Shown here: positions 1 to 8,054 of the stretch, one piece after another
Numbering within the stretch: position 1 is the first letter of the stretch
Layout of the letters: every line of letters starts with the position of its first letter
Source: an uncultured Oscillospiraceae bacterium
GTDB lineage: Bacteria > Bacillota > Clostridia > Oscillospirales > Oscillospiraceae
Assembly (NCBI GenBank): GCA_947626845.1
Contig: CANQTW010000023.1
Span: 1-39,740 of the forward strand
DNA length: 39,740 nt
Direction of reading: 5' to 3'
Program-made: the position numbers and the translations under genes
The notes under the pieces: model-generated
Database searches by the model: none
What the model was told of the DNA's origin: nothing
Seen by the model: only the letters and a program-made list of their open reading frames with translations

Positions 1-1
1 G

Positions 2-541
2 AGCCTTGTGATCATGGCCGGCAGCGAGCTTTTCACCGGCAACAACCTGGTGATGACCGCCGGGGTGCTGGAGAAAAAGGTCAAGGCGGTGGACGCCATG
101 AAGCTTTGGCTTTTCTGCTGGCTGGCCAACTACGCCGGGGCGTGGCTGGCGGCGGCCCTCTACTACGCCACCGGCCTTGTGACCGGCGCCACCGCCTCCT
201 ATATCGCCTCCATGGCCCGGACGAAGCTCTTTCTGTCCGTGCCGCAGATGCTCGTGCGGGGCCTTCTCTGCAATATGCTGGTGTGTCTGGCCGTGTGGTG
301 CGGGTTCAAAATGCGATCCGAGTCCGGCAAGCTCATCATGATCTTCTGGTGCATCTTCATCTTCATGGTCTGCGGCTTTGAGCACTCCGTAGCCAATATG
401 TCCAGCCTGGCCCTGGCCCTGCTCATGAAAGAGGCGGACTTCTGGCATTACGTGGTGAACATCGGCATCGTCACCCTGGGGAACATCCTCGGCGGCGCTC
501 TTTTCGTGGCCGTGCCCTATTGGCTTTGCAAGCGCAAATGA
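2..541 (+). CDS. Formate/nitrite transporter (FNT) family channel, 5' end missing
   Basis: The frame is already open at base 2, so the gene begins before the window and only its last 179 codons are here. FNT proteins are pentameric inner-membrane channels with aquaporin-like fold that move formate, nitrite or hydrosulfide. The visible part has the family motif AGSELFTGNNLVMTAG near its start, a Thr-containing loop (VTGATASYI), the conserved CGFEHSVANM segment carrying the pore histidine, and the closing TLGNILGGALFVAVPYW helix. At least four hydrophobic helices are visible. In a fermenting anaerobe, formate export or import is a likely role, but the substrate cannot be read from the sequence. 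The next gene follows after 39 bases on the same strand, so co-transcription with comM is possible. Confidence 0.9.
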   Translation, partial: SLVIMAGSELFTGNNLVMTAGVLEKKVKAVDAMKLWLFCWLANYAGAWLAAALYYATGLVTGATASYIASMARTKLFLSVPQMLVRGLLCNMLVCLAVWCGFKMRSESGKLIMIFWCIFIFMVCGFEHSVANMSSLALALLMKEADFWHYVVNIGIVTLGNILGGALFVAVPYWLCKRK

Positions 542-580
542 CCTTCAACACCCTGTTCAAGAACCAGAAAGGAGTCCTAC

Positions 581-2098
581 ATGGTACATGCTGTCCGTTC
601 CTTCGGCATAGCGGGTATAGACGGGGTGGACGTTTCCGTGGAGTGCGACATCTCGCGGGGCATCGGCAAGTTTGAGATCGGCGGCCTGCCGGACGCCGCG
701 GTCAGGGAGTCGCGGGAGCGCGTCCCCTCGGCGGTGAAGAGCTGCGGCTTCAAGTTCCCCAACTCCCACGTGAATGTGAATCTGGCTCCGGCCCACATCA
801 AAAAGTCCGGGTCCATCTACGATCTGCCCATCATGCTCAGCGTCCTCATCTCCTCCGGCGCCATCCGGCCCACACCGCCCACCATGGCCTTTGTGGGGGA
901 GCTGGCGCTCAGCGGCGAGGTGCGCCCCGTGTCGGGCGTGCTGAGCATGGCCATGCGGGCCTCCCGGTGCGGCGTCAAGGAGCTGTATGTCCCCGCTGGG
1001 AACGCGGAGGAGGCCTGCTTCGCCGGAGGCGTCACGGTCTACGGCGTCCGCCACGCCCTGGAGCTGATCGACCACCTGGAGGGGCGCAAGCCGCTGATGC
1101 CCGCGTCCAGGCCCGCCGTCCTGCCCCGGCCCGACTACGGCGTGGATTTCTCCGAGGTCAAGGGCCAGGAGAATGTGAAAAGAGCCTTAGAGGTGGCCGC
1201 CGCGGGCGGGCACAACATCCTGCTCATCGGCCCTCCGGGGGCCGGAAAATCCATGCTGGCCAAGCGTCTGCCCACCATACTGCCGGATATGTCCCGTCAG
1301 GAGCAGCTGGAGACCACCGCCATCTACTCGGTGGCGGGAAAGACCGTGGGCAGCCAGCATATCCTGTCCGAGCGGCCCTTCCGCTCCCCTCACCACACCA
1401 TGTCCCACGCGGCTATGGCCGGCGGGGCCCAGCTGCAGCCGGGGGAGATCTCCCTGGCCCACAACGGCGTCCTCTTTTTGGACGAGCTGCCGGAATTTCA
1501 CCGGGACGTGATCGAGGCCCTGCGCCAGCCCATTGAGGACGGGCACGTCACCATCTCCCGCGCCGCGGGCACCGCCACTTATCCCGCCCGCTTCATGCTG
1601 GTGTGCGCTATGAATCCCTGCAAGTGCGGCTGGTTCGGGCACCCCTCAGGGCGGTGCACCTGCACGCCCCAGAGCGTGGAGGCCTACCGGGCCAAGGTCT
1701 CCGGGCCCATACTGGATCGCGTTGACATGCACATCGAGGTCCCTGCCCTGGAGTTTGACGACCTGCGCGCCCGCGCCCCGGCGGAGCCCAGCGCGGCCAT
1801 CCGGGAGCGGGTCAACGCCGCCAGGAAGCGCCAGCAGGAGCGGTACGCCGGGGGGCGCGTGACCTCCAACGCCCAGATGGGGCCTGACGAGATACGTGAC
1901 CACTGCGAGCTGGACGCGGCGGGAGAAAAGCTGATGAAAAACGCCTTTGACCGCCTGGGCCTCACCGCCCGCAGTCATGACCGTATTTTAAGAGTGGCCC
2001 GCACCGTCGCGGACCTGGCGGGCAGCGAGCGTATCCAGCCCGCCCACCTGGCCGAGGCCATCCAGTACCGGGCCTATGATTTCAAGGTTGAAAAATGA
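581..2098 (+). CDS. comM: YifB/ComM-family Mg-chelatase-like AAA+ ATPase
   Basis: 505 residues, the normal length for the YifB/ComM family. The N-terminal third has the ChlI/Lon-protease-like fold of this family. The AAA+ core has Walker A GPPGAGKS at about residues 217-224 and Walker B LFLDELPEF. It also has a cysteine cluster (CAMNPCKCGWFGHPSGRCTC) typical of the family, and a C-terminal Mg-chelatase helical domain. ComM of Gram-negative bacteria is a hexameric helicase that promotes branch migration when donor DNA is integrated during natural transformation; the role in Firmicutes is less clear. An AAAGGAG ribosome site lies 7 bases before the ATG. It lies between an FNT channel and thiI with short gaps, and cinA, another gene historically named for competence, lies 2.5 kb downstream. 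Confidence 0.93.
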   Translation: MVHAVRSFGIAGIDGVDVSVECDISRGIGKFEIGGLPDAAVRESRERVPSAVKSCGFKFPNSHVNVNLAPAHIKKSGSIYDLPIMLSVLISSGAIRPTPPTMAFVGELALSGEVRPVSGVLSMAMRASRCGVKELYVPAGNAEEACFAGGVTVYGVRHALELIDHLEGRKPLMPASRPAVLPRPDYGVDFSEVKGQENVKRALEVAAAGGHNILLIGPPGAGKSMLAKRLPTILPDMSRQEQLETTAIYSVAGKTVGSQHILSERPFRSPHHTMSHAAMAGGAQLQPGEISLAHNGVLFLDELPEFHRDVIEALRQPIEDGHVTISRAAGTATYPARFMLVCAMNPCKCGWFGHPSGRCTCTPQSVEAYRAKVSGPILDRVDMHIEVPALEFDDLRARAPAEPSAAIRERVNAARKRQQERYAGGRVTSNAQMGPDEIRDHCELDAAGEKLMKNAFDRLGLTARSHDRILRVARTVADLAGSERIQPAHLAEAIQYRAYDFKVEK

Positions 2099-2108
2099 GG
2101 GGGAACCC

Positions 2109-3281
2109 ATGAACGATATACTTCTGCTCAAGCAGGGCGAGATCGTCCTGAAGGGCCTGAACCGGCGAGTTTTTGAGGATAAGCTGGTGGCCAACGTGCG
2201 CCGGAGGATGGCGCATCTGGGGAAATTCCGCGTTTACGCCGCCCAGTCCACCGTCTATGTGGAGCCGCTGGACGACAGCGCCGACATGGACGCGGCCTTT
2301 GAGGCGGCCAAGCAGATCTTCGGCTTTGTGGCCGTGGTGCGGGCGGCGGCCTGCCCCAAGGACCCGGAGGCCATTTTTGAGACGGCGAAACGGTATCTGG
2401 CCGGTGATTTTGCCCGCGTGAAAAGCTTCAAGGTGGAGTCCAAGCGCTCCGACAAGGCCTACCCCATGACCTCCATTCAGGTGAGCCAGGCCGTGGGCGG
2501 GCTTCTGTCCGACGCCTTTCCGGAGGTGGCGGTGGACGTCCACGACCCGGAGCTGACCGTAAACATCGAGATACGGGAGAACGCCGCCTATGTCCACTCC
2601 GTTCCGGCCCTGGGGGCCGGAGGGATGCCCGTGGGGTCCTGCGGCTCCGCCGTCTCCATGCTCTCCGGCGGCATCGACAGTCCGGTGAGCACCTGGATGA
2701 CCGCCAAAAGGGGCGTACACATCATCCCCGTCCACTTCTTCTCCTTCCCCTACACCTCGGAGCTTGCCAAGCAGAAGGTCATCGACCTGGCGCGTATCCT
2801 GGCCCCCTGGTGCGGGCGGATGAAGCTGGAGATCGTGCCCTTCACCCACATCCAGGAGGAGATACGGGACAAGTGCCCGGAGGAATATTTCACCGTCATC
2901 ATGCGCCGGTTCATGACCCGCATCTGCCAGCGGATCGCCCTGCGGGACAACTGCGGGGCCATCGTCACCGGCGAGAGCCTGGGCCAGGTGGCCAGCCAGA
3001 CCATGCAGGCCATGGCGGTGACCCAGGAACCGGTAAAAATACCTGTCCTGCGCCCCTTGGTGTGCATGGACAAGCGGGAGATCATTGAGATCGCCCGAAA
3101 AATCGGCACCTTTGAGACCAGCATCCTCCCCTACGAGGACTGCTGTACCGTCTTTACCCCCCGACATCCGCGGACAAAGCCGCGGCTGGAGGAGGTCCTT
3201 GAGGCCGAAAAGCCGCTGGATGTTGACGGGCTTATAGAGGAGGCCCTGGCCCATATTGAAAGTGTGATTATTTCCAAATAG
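2109..3281 (+). CDS. thiI: tRNA 4-thiouridine synthase ThiI (short form, no rhodanese domain)
   Basis: 390 residues: N-terminal ferredoxin-like domain, THUMP RNA-binding domain (about 60-165), then a PP-loop ATPase domain with SGGIDSPV at 186-193. ThiI adenylates U8 of tRNA and inserts sulfur received from a cysteine desulfurase. In some bacteria it also feeds sulfur to the thiamine thiazole pathway. The C-terminal rhodanese domain of the E. coli enzyme is absent, as in Bacillus and most clostridia, so this protein probably serves tRNA thiolation. The start was set at the ATG at 2109: it follows GAGGGGG at proper distance and lies 10 bases after the comM stop. An upstream in-frame ATG at 2076 would overlap comM and lacks a ribosome site. 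No nifS-type desulfurase gene is adjacent. Confidence 0.95.
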   Translation: MNDILLLKQGEIVLKGLNRRVFEDKLVANVRRRMAHLGKFRVYAAQSTVYVEPLDDSADMDAAFEAAKQIFGFVAVVRAAACPKDPEAIFETAKRYLAGDFARVKSFKVESKRSDKAYPMTSIQVSQAVGGLLSDAFPEVAVDVHDPELTVNIEIRENAAYVHSVPALGAGGMPVGSCGSAVSMLSGGIDSPVSTWMTAKRGVHIIPVHFFSFPYTSELAKQKVIDLARILAPWCGRMKLEIVPFTHIQEEIRDKCPEEYFTVIMRRFMTRICQRIALRDNCGAIVTGESLGQVASQTMQAMAVTQEPVKIPVLRPLVCMDKREIIEIARKIGTFETSILPYEDCCTVFTPRHPRTKPRLEEVLEAEKPLDVDGLIEEALAHIESVIISK

Positions 3282-3295
3282 GAGGAACTGCGACT

Positions 3296-4567
3296 ATGGA
3301 AACAGGAAAATACCAGCTGGGCCTGGTGGAAAAGCTCAGCTTTGTGCGTTACGGCGGGACGGAGGACGAGCTTCGCGCCGCCAAGCTCCTGCTGGAGGAG
3401 ATCAGGGCCGCCGGCGGGCAGGGGGAGCTTATGGACTTCACCGTTCCCGCCTCGGACGTGGAGGCCTGCTCCCTGTCCGTCGCCTCGCCCTTTACGCGGG
3501 AGATCCCCTGCGTTCCCTACTGGCTTTCGGGGTCGCTGCCTGAGGGCGGCGCGGAGCTTAAATTCCTCTATGCCCCCAGGGGGGTGGAGGAGGACTACGG
3601 CGGGCTTGACTCCCTGGAGGGGTACGCCGTGCTGCTCAACGCCCTGAGCTTTGACGCCTACAAGCTGCTCTTTGAGAAGAAGGCCGGCGCCTTCATCACC
3701 CTCCAGGGCCGGTGGTTTGACGACGAGAGCGGGGAGGACCTGTACTCCCGCACCATACGTCCCAAGATGCAGGAGGTGGGGCGCGTCCCCGGCTTTATGA
3801 TCACAGGACGGGACGCCACGGAGCTTGTGCGGGACGGCGCCGAGACCCTCCGCCTGACCCTCGCCCAGAGGGATGTGGAGCACACCTCCCGCAACGTGCT
3901 GGCGGTGGTGCCGGGGACGGAGCTTCCCAATGAGTCCCTGGTCCTCACGGCCCATTATGACAGCGTTCCGGTGGGCACCGGCTCCTGGGACAACGCCACG
4001 GGGGCGGCCAATCTGACGGCGCTCTACAAATACTTTGTCAAGCACCCCACCCGCCGCACGCTGCGGTTTATCTGGTGCGGCAGCGAGGAGCAGGGGCTTT
4101 TGGGCTCCAAGGCGTGGATTGAACAGCATGAGGCGCTGATGCCGGAGGTGAAATTCTGCTTCAACTTCGACATGTGCGGCACCGTCCTGGGCCCCAACGA
4201 AATCTACGTCACCGGCGGGGACGACCTTCTCCACTTCGCCCAACAGTACGCCCGCGAGGTGGGCTGGCCGGCCAACTTCGTCCAGAAGGTCCACTCCTCC
4301 GACTCCGCGCCCTTCGCGGACAGGGGCGTTCCGGCCCTGGGCATCACCCGCCGGACCAACACCGCGGGGATACACATCCATCAGGACCTTCTGTTCCCCC
4401 TGAGCGCGGCGGCCATGGGCGACATCTTCGCCTTCTCCGCGGGCCTCATCGAGCGGACGGCAAACGCCCGCTTCCTGCCCGTGAAGACCGGGATGCCGGA
4501 CAGCATGAAGGAACAGCTGGACAAGTATTTCCAGCGGGACAAAAAAACCGGCAGGGATGAGGCATGA
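3296..4567 (+). CDS. M28-family zinc metallopeptidase
   Basis: 423 residues. The C-terminal half is an M28 (aminopeptidase Y/S type) catalytic domain: AHYDS supplies a metal-binding His and Asp, SWDNATGAAN the bridging Asp, and WCGSEEQGLLGS the catalytic Glu and a metal Glu. Further metal ligands are expected in FNFDMCGT and in the region with THIHQD-like residues near the end (AGIHIHQD). The N-terminal 150 residues may hold a protease-associated-like insert, but I cannot assign it firmly. No signal peptide or membrane helix is seen, so a cytoplasmic aminopeptidase or dipeptidase role is likely. An AGGAGG ribosome site precedes the ATG. It sits 14 bases after thiI and 37 before cinA and may share their transcript. 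Confidence 0.9.
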   Translation: METGKYQLGLVEKLSFVRYGGTEDELRAAKLLLEEIRAAGGQGELMDFTVPASDVEACSLSVASPFTREIPCVPYWLSGSLPEGGAELKFLYAPRGVEEDYGGLDSLEGYAVLLNALSFDAYKLLFEKKAGAFITLQGRWFDDESGEDLYSRTIRPKMQEVGRVPGFMITGRDATELVRDGAETLRLTLAQRDVEHTSRNVLAVVPGTELPNESLVLTAHYDSVPVGTGSWDNATGAANLTALYKYFVKHPTRRTLRFIWCGSEEQGLLGSKAWIEQHEALMPEVKFCFNFDMCGTVLGPNEIYVTGGDDLLHFAQQYAREVGWPANFVQKVHSSDSAPFADRGVPALGITRRTNTAGIHIHQDLLFPLSAAAMGDIFAFSAGLIERTANARFLPVKTGMPDSMKEQLDKYFQRDKKTGRDEA

Positions 4568-4604
4568 CCATGTTTGACACTGTCCCTCAAAGGAGGCTTT
4601 TGAA

Positions 4605-5873
4605 ATGACACATACAGCTGAGATCATCTCCGTGGGGACGGAGCTTCTTCTGGGCAACATCGCCAACACCGACGCCCAGGATATCTCCCAGATGCTCTCG
4701 GAGATCGGCATCAATGTCTATTACCATACCGTGGTGGGCGACAACCCGGAGCGGCTCAAGGCCGCTGTGGCCGCGGCCAGGCGGAGGGCCGACATCCTCA
4801 TCACCACCGGCGGGCTGGGGCCCACCTGCGATGACCTGACAAAGCAGACGCTGGCGGAGGCCTTTGGGAAAAAGCTCATTTTTGACGAGAAAGAGGCCCA
4901 GGAGATCCGAGACTATTTCGCCACCCGTCTCCACAGCCACCAGATGACCGATAACAACTACCAGCAGGCGTATCTGCCGGAGGGGTGCGTCCCCTTCCAC
5001 AACGACTGCGGCACCGCGCCGGGGTGCGCCTTTGAGGCGGACGGCGTTCACGTGCTGATGCTCCCCGGCCCGCCCAGGGAGTGCGTGCCCATGTTCCGCT
5101 CCTGCGCCATGCCGTACCTGAGAAAGCTCTCCGACCTGGAGATCAAGAGCCACAACATCCACATCTTCGGGCTGGGTGAATCCTTTGTGGAGGATAAGCT
5201 CAGAGACACCATGCTGAAGCTCCAAAACCCCACCCTGGCCCCCTACGCCAAGTCCGGCGAGGTGAGACTGCGGGTCACCGCCAGGGCCAAAACAGACGAA
5301 GAGGCCGAGAGGCTGATGGCCCCGGTCATCGCCGAGGTGCGGGAGAAGATCGGCGACTGCGTCTACGGCATCGACACGGACACCCTGGAGAACACGGTGT
5401 TCCAGCTTTTAAAGGAAAAGCACGTCACCCTGGCCGCCGCCGAGAGCTGCACCGGCGGGCTGGTCTCCAAGCGGATGACCGATCTGCCCGGCGCGTCGGA
5501 GGTCTACCTGGGGGGCGCGGTGACCTACGCCCCCGCCTCCAAGACGGCCATTCTGGGCGTCCCCGCGGACCTTTTGGAGCATGACGGGGTGGTCAGCTCC
5601 TCGGTGTCCGAGGCTATGGCCCAGGGGGCGCGGGCCAGGTTCGAGTCGGACCTGGGCATCGGCATCACGGGCATCGCGGGGCCTTCCTCCGACGAGTCCG
5701 GCACCCCCGTGGGGACGGTGTTCGTCAGCCTTGCCACCCACCGCAAGACCTACACCCGCAAGCTCCATCTGGGGCATGACCGAGACCGGGTGCGCATCAG
5801 CGCCGCCAACCACGCGCTGGATATGGTGAGAAGGTTCCTTACGGGGCTGGACGTAGAGGAGTGGGAGAAATAA
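4605..5873 (+). CDS. cinA: CinA-family protein: MoCF-like domain plus nicotinamide-nucleotide amidase domain
   Basis: 422 residues with both classical CinA parts. The N-terminal MoCF/MPT-binding-like domain starts AEIISVGTELLLGNIANTDAQ and has the TTGGLGPTCDDLT and MLPGPPREC loops. The C-terminal domain (about 265-415) has AAAESCTGGLVSKRMTDLPGAS, the signature of NMN deamidase, which salvages nicotinamide mononucleotide for NAD synthesis. The name comes from the competence-inducible pneumococcal gene, but NAD salvage is the better-supported enzymatic role. AAAGGAGG lies about 9 bases before the ATG. In many Firmicutes recA follows; here the gene is the last of its run and is followed by a long repeat region. 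Confidence 0.95.
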   Translation: MTHTAEIISVGTELLLGNIANTDAQDISQMLSEIGINVYYHTVVGDNPERLKAAVAAARRRADILITTGGLGPTCDDLTKQTLAEAFGKKLIFDEKEAQEIRDYFATRLHSHQMTDNNYQQAYLPEGCVPFHNDCGTAPGCAFEADGVHVLMLPGPPRECVPMFRSCAMPYLRKLSDLEIKSHNIHIFGLGESFVEDKLRDTMLKLQNPTLAPYAKSGEVRLRVTARAKTDEEAERLMAPVIAEVREKIGDCVYGIDTDTLENTVFQLLKEKHVTLAAAESCTGGLVSKRMTDLPGASEVYLGGAVTYAPASKTAILGVPADLLEHDGVVSSSVSEAMAQGARARFESDLGIGITGIAGPSSDESGTPVGTVFVSLATHRKTYTRKLHLGHDRDRVRISAANHALDMVRRFLTGLDVEEWEK

Positions 5874-5911
5874 TAAGGCTGTCCGCCCTTATAGGGGCGG
5901 AGGGGTATTTG

Positions 5912-5947
5912 CTTTCTCCTCTTTTGTCTCGTCAAAAGAGGAGAAAG
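5912..5947 (+). terminator. Perfect 15-bp inverted repeat after cinA, possible terminator
   Basis: CTTTCTCCTCTTTTG (5912-5926) pairs perfectly with 5933-5947 around a 6-base loop. It begins 39 bases after the cinA stop. It has no following T-run, so it may be the first part of a repeat element rather than an ordinary intrinsic terminator. Confidence 0.4.
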
Positions 5948-5968
5948 TAACAAAGAGGAGAAAAACGA

Positions 5969-5999
5969 GTCAAGGGGGATTCCGATTTTCCCCCTTGAC
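5969..5999. repeat. Perfect 11-bp inverted repeat
   Basis: GTCAAGGGGGA at 5969-5979 is matched by its reverse complement at 5989-5999 with a 9-base loop. It follows the larger inverted repeat at 5912-5947 and may belong to the same composite element. Confidence 0.6.
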
Positions 6000-6018
6000 A
6001 ATCCCCTTTTGAAAACGG

Positions 6019-6046
6019 CCACACAGGGGCCGCGGCCCCTATGTGG
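6019..6046. repeat. 28-bp near-perfect palindrome
   Basis: The sequence centred on GGGGCCGCGGCCCC is palindromic over 28 bases with one mismatched pair (C/T against A/G in the flanks). It is part of the repeat cluster after cinA. Confidence 0.6.
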
Positions 6047-6094
6047 AGAACCCCAGGGAGCGCCCGCGGGGGAGAAGAACCGTAGGGGCGGGGC

Positions 6095-6194
6095 CCCCGC
6101 CGAACGTTAGTTCGGTGGGGAGAGGAGGAGCCAAGCCCGCACCTGAGCCCTGGCGCTTACGCCGGGGCGAGGTTAAGCGGCTTGAGCGACGACG
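6095..6194 (+). repeat. Dispersed element B, copy 1
   Basis: The element starts with a hairpin (6095-6105 with 6110-6120, 4-base loop). It continues through AGAGGAGGAGC, a stretch ending CCTGAGCCC, a second short hairpin, and the tail GGCGAGGTTAAGCGG...GCGACGACG. Two more copies lie at 8939-9038 (minus) and 23216-23312 (plus). The first hairpin has different arms from the other copies (CCCCGCCGAAC against CCCCATCGGGC) but still pairs, so the pairing has been kept while the bases changed. Confidence 0.75.
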
Positions 6195-6376
6195 AGTAGG
6201 GGCGGGTTCTAAAACCCGCCCGCAAATTAAATACGCGGCGAAGCCGCAACCGTTTTGGGGCGGGCGATGCGGAAATTCGATGGACGTATAGAGAAATTCG
6301 ATAGTGCGGCGTGTGGGCCGATGTGGTCATCGGCCCCTACAGGTACGTTGTACGAAATACGATGGGCCGCCGTGGG

Positions 6377-6430
6377 CGGCGGCCCGTACGGCGTCTAAAT
6401 TTAATTTCCAGAAATTCGGCGGGCGGGTTT
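6377..6430 (+). repeat. Dispersed repeat A, copy 1
   Basis: These 54 bases match 39621-39674 without gaps at 49 of 54 positions by hand comparison. The shared core is GAAATTCGGCGGGCGGGTTT. Here the element continues into a palindrome (GGCGGGTTTTGAACCCGCC), while the copy at the window end diverges at that point. Confidence 0.75.
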
Positions 6431-6471
6431 TGAACCCGCCCCTACGATTTCTTAAATAGATTTTTGGAAAT

Positions 6472-6515
6472 TCGGAGGGAAGGGATTGGAAGGGGAACCG
6501 TCAGGGTTCCCCTTC
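6472..6515 (+). repeat. Dispersed repeat D, copy 1
   Basis: A GGAGGGAAGGGATTGGAAGG lead is followed by a hairpin AAGGGGAACC-gtca-GGTTCCCCTT. A closely similar segment is found at 30862-30905 and a partial one near 30747-30765. Confidence 0.65.
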
Positions 6516-6616
6516 TGATTCAATCATCCGCCGCCATGCGGCGGGCCGAGCGGGTCTGGCCCCTACGGGTACATTGCCCGAAATTCGGTGGGCCGCCGCG
6601 TTCCTTACACCGCAAA

Positions 6617-6646
6617 ATCGCCGCTCGGATCATTCCGAGCGGCGAT
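6617..6646 (-). terminator. Intrinsic terminator of the malic enzyme gene
   Basis: A perfect 13-bp stem (6617-6629 with 6634-6646, loop TCAT) lies 14 bases past the malic enzyme stop and is followed on the minus strand by TTTTGCG. Its position and shape fit a Rho-independent terminator. Confidence 0.8.
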
Positions 6647-6660
6647 AATCTATTCAACAC

Positions 6661-7833
6661 TTAAATTCTGGCGACGCCGGTGCGGCGGGCGGCTTCGGCC
6701 ACGGCGGCGGCCACGGCGGGGCCTACGCGCTTATCGAAGGCGGCGGGGATGATGTAGTCCTCGGACAGCTCGTCCTCGGAAATAAGGCCCGCCAGGGCTT
6801 GGGCGGCGGCCATCTTCATCTCCTCGTTGATGTCCGAGGCGCGGACGTCGAAGGCGCCCCGGAAGATGCCGGGGAAGGCCAGGACGTTGTTGATCTGGTT
6901 GGGGTAGTCGCTGCGGCCCGTGGCGACGACTCTGGCGCCGCCGGCCTTGGCCTCCTCCGGGAAAATCTCCGGCGTGGGGTTGGCGCAGGCGAAGATGACG
7001 GCGTCCTTCGCCATGGTCTTGACCATGTCGCGGGTGAGCGTGCCGGGGCCGGAGACGCCGATGAACACGTCGGCGCCGGCGATGACGTCGCTAAGCTTGC
7101 CGGTCCTGCGCTCCAGGTTCGTGACCTCCGCCATTTCGGCCTTGATCCAGTTCAGATTCTCCCGTCCCTTATAGATGGCGCCGGAGCGGTCCGTCATGAT
7201 GACGTCCTTAAAGCCGGCGGAGAGCAGGAGCTTGACAATGGCCACGGCGGCGGCGCCGGCGCCGGAGGTGACGATCCTCACGTCCTCCTTCCTCTTCCCC
7301 ACCACCTTCAGGGCGTTCATGAGGCCCGCCAGGGTGATGACGGCGGTGCCGTGCTGATCGTCGTGGAAGATGGGGATATCGCAGCGCTCCTTGAGCTTGC
7401 GCTCGATCTCAAAGCACCGGGGGGCGGAGATGTCCTCTAAGTTGATACCGCCAAAGGAGCCGGAGATCAGGGCCACGGTGTTGACGAACTCGTCCACGTC
7501 CTTTGTCTTCACGCAGAGGGGGAAGGCGTCCACGCCGCCGAAGGCCTTGAACAGCACGCATTTGCCCTCCATGACGGGCATACCGGCCTCCGGGCCGATG
7601 TCGCCCAGGCCCAGGACGGCGGTGCCGTCGGTGATGACGGCGCACAGGTTGTGGCGGAGGGTCAGGTCGTAGCTCTTGTCGATGTCCTTCTGGATCTCCA
7701 GGCAGGGCTGGGCCACGCCGGGGGTGTAGGCCAGGCTCAAATCCTCCTTGGAGGCCACGGGGACGCGGGTGTTGATCTCTATTTTGCCCTTCCACTCACC
7801 GTGGAGGCGCAGGGACTCTTTGGCGTAATCCAT
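6661..7833 (-). CDS. NAD(P)-dependent malic enzyme (oxaloacetate-decarboxylating)
   Basis: 390 residues, the usual length of the short bacterial malic enzymes without a phosphotransacetylase domain. It converts malate to pyruvate and CO2 with reduction of NAD(P). The N-terminal domain has the signature SLAYTPGVAQPCLEI with ITDGTAVLGLGDIGP. The metal and catalytic region includes FHDDQHGTAV, and the Rossmann domain has TSGAGAAAVAIVKLL. The C-terminal part retains ACANPTPEI and YPNQINNVLAFPGIFRGAFD. Cofactor preference cannot be told. AGGAGG lies 8 bases before the ATG. It appears monocistronic, with its own promoter (7869-7897) and terminator. Confidence 0.95.
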   Translation of the reverse strand: MDYAKESLRLHGEWKGKIEINTRVPVASKEDLSLAYTPGVAQPCLEIQKDIDKSYDLTLRHNLCAVITDGTAVLGLGDIGPEAGMPVMEGKCVLFKAFGGVDAFPLCVKTKDVDEFVNTVALISGSFGGINLEDISAPRCFEIERKLKERCDIPIFHDDQHGTAVITLAGLMNALKVVGKRKEDVRIVTSGAGAAAVAIVKLLLSAGFKDVIMTDRSGAIYKGRENLNWIKAEMAEVTNLERRTGKLSDVIAGADVFIGVSGPGTLTRDMVKTMAKDAVIFACANPTPEIFPEEAKAGGARVVATGRSDYPNQINNVLAFPGIFRGAFDVRASDINEEMKMAAAQALAGLISEDELSEDYIIPAAFDKRVGPAVAAAVAEAARRTGVARI

Positions 7834-7868
7834 TTGGGGGGTCCTCCTGAAATTGTTTTGATGACAAC

Positions 7869-7897
7869 ATTATAATCCAGCCGCCCGAAAATCGAAA
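7869..7897 (-). promoter_or_regulatory. Probable sigma-A promoter of the malic enzyme gene
   Basis: On the minus strand a perfect TATAAT (7869-7874) follows TTTCGA (7892-7897) after 17 bases. The -35 box is weak. It is 36 bases before the start codon. Confidence 0.5.
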
Positions 7898-7912
7898 GAC
7901 GGAAACCTTACG

Positions 7913-7940
7913 AAAAAAGCCCCCTTGCGGGGGACTTTTT
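7913..7940. terminator. Bidirectional intrinsic terminator
   Basis: A CCCCC-ttgc-GGGGG core is flanked by A-run and T-run sides, so both strands end in a U-run. On the minus strand it would stop transcripts from the XRE/small-protein pair before the malic enzyme promoter. Confidence 0.65.
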
Positions 7941-8054
7941 ATCACAGTATATACATTGAGTCCATTGCGCCCCGATTCCGGGCGGGAAAGGGCCGCGGGG
8001 AATTCAAAAATCCCCGCGGGAGAATTTTTTATAAAAAGAAGCAGCTACATATTC

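Larger units (their letters stand above)
5874..6660. repeat. 787-base gene-free region made of palindromic and dispersed repeats
   Basis: There is no believable gene between cinA and the malic enzyme. From left to right I see: a perfect 15-bp inverted repeat (5912-5926 with 5933-5947); a perfect 11-bp one (5969-5979 with 5989-5999); a 28-bp near-perfect palindrome (6019-6046); a copy of the dispersed element called B here (6095-6194); GGGCGGGTTC-type palindromes around 6200-6225 and 6421-6445; a copy of repeat A (6377-6430); a copy of repeat D (6472-6515); and the malic enzyme terminator (6617-6646). The phrase GAAATTCG recurs several times. Open frames here are translations of repeats. This type of region suggests non-autonomous mobile or structured elements accumulated by the genome. 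Confidence 0.75.

Noticed and set aside
2109..5873. A competence operon made of comM and cinA
   Set aside because: Both names derive from competence, but both proteins are widespread housekeeping factors and no DNA-uptake gene is present in the window.
6043..6291. 82-residue plus-strand open frame in the repeat region after cinA
   Set aside because: It is a translation of element B and adjoining palindromes, with no ribosome site. The shared peptide pattern is reported as a property of the repeat instead of a gene call.
6095..6445. CRISPR array in the repeat-rich gap
   Set aside because: The repeats differ from each other, are palindromic and irregularly spaced, and there are no cas genes.
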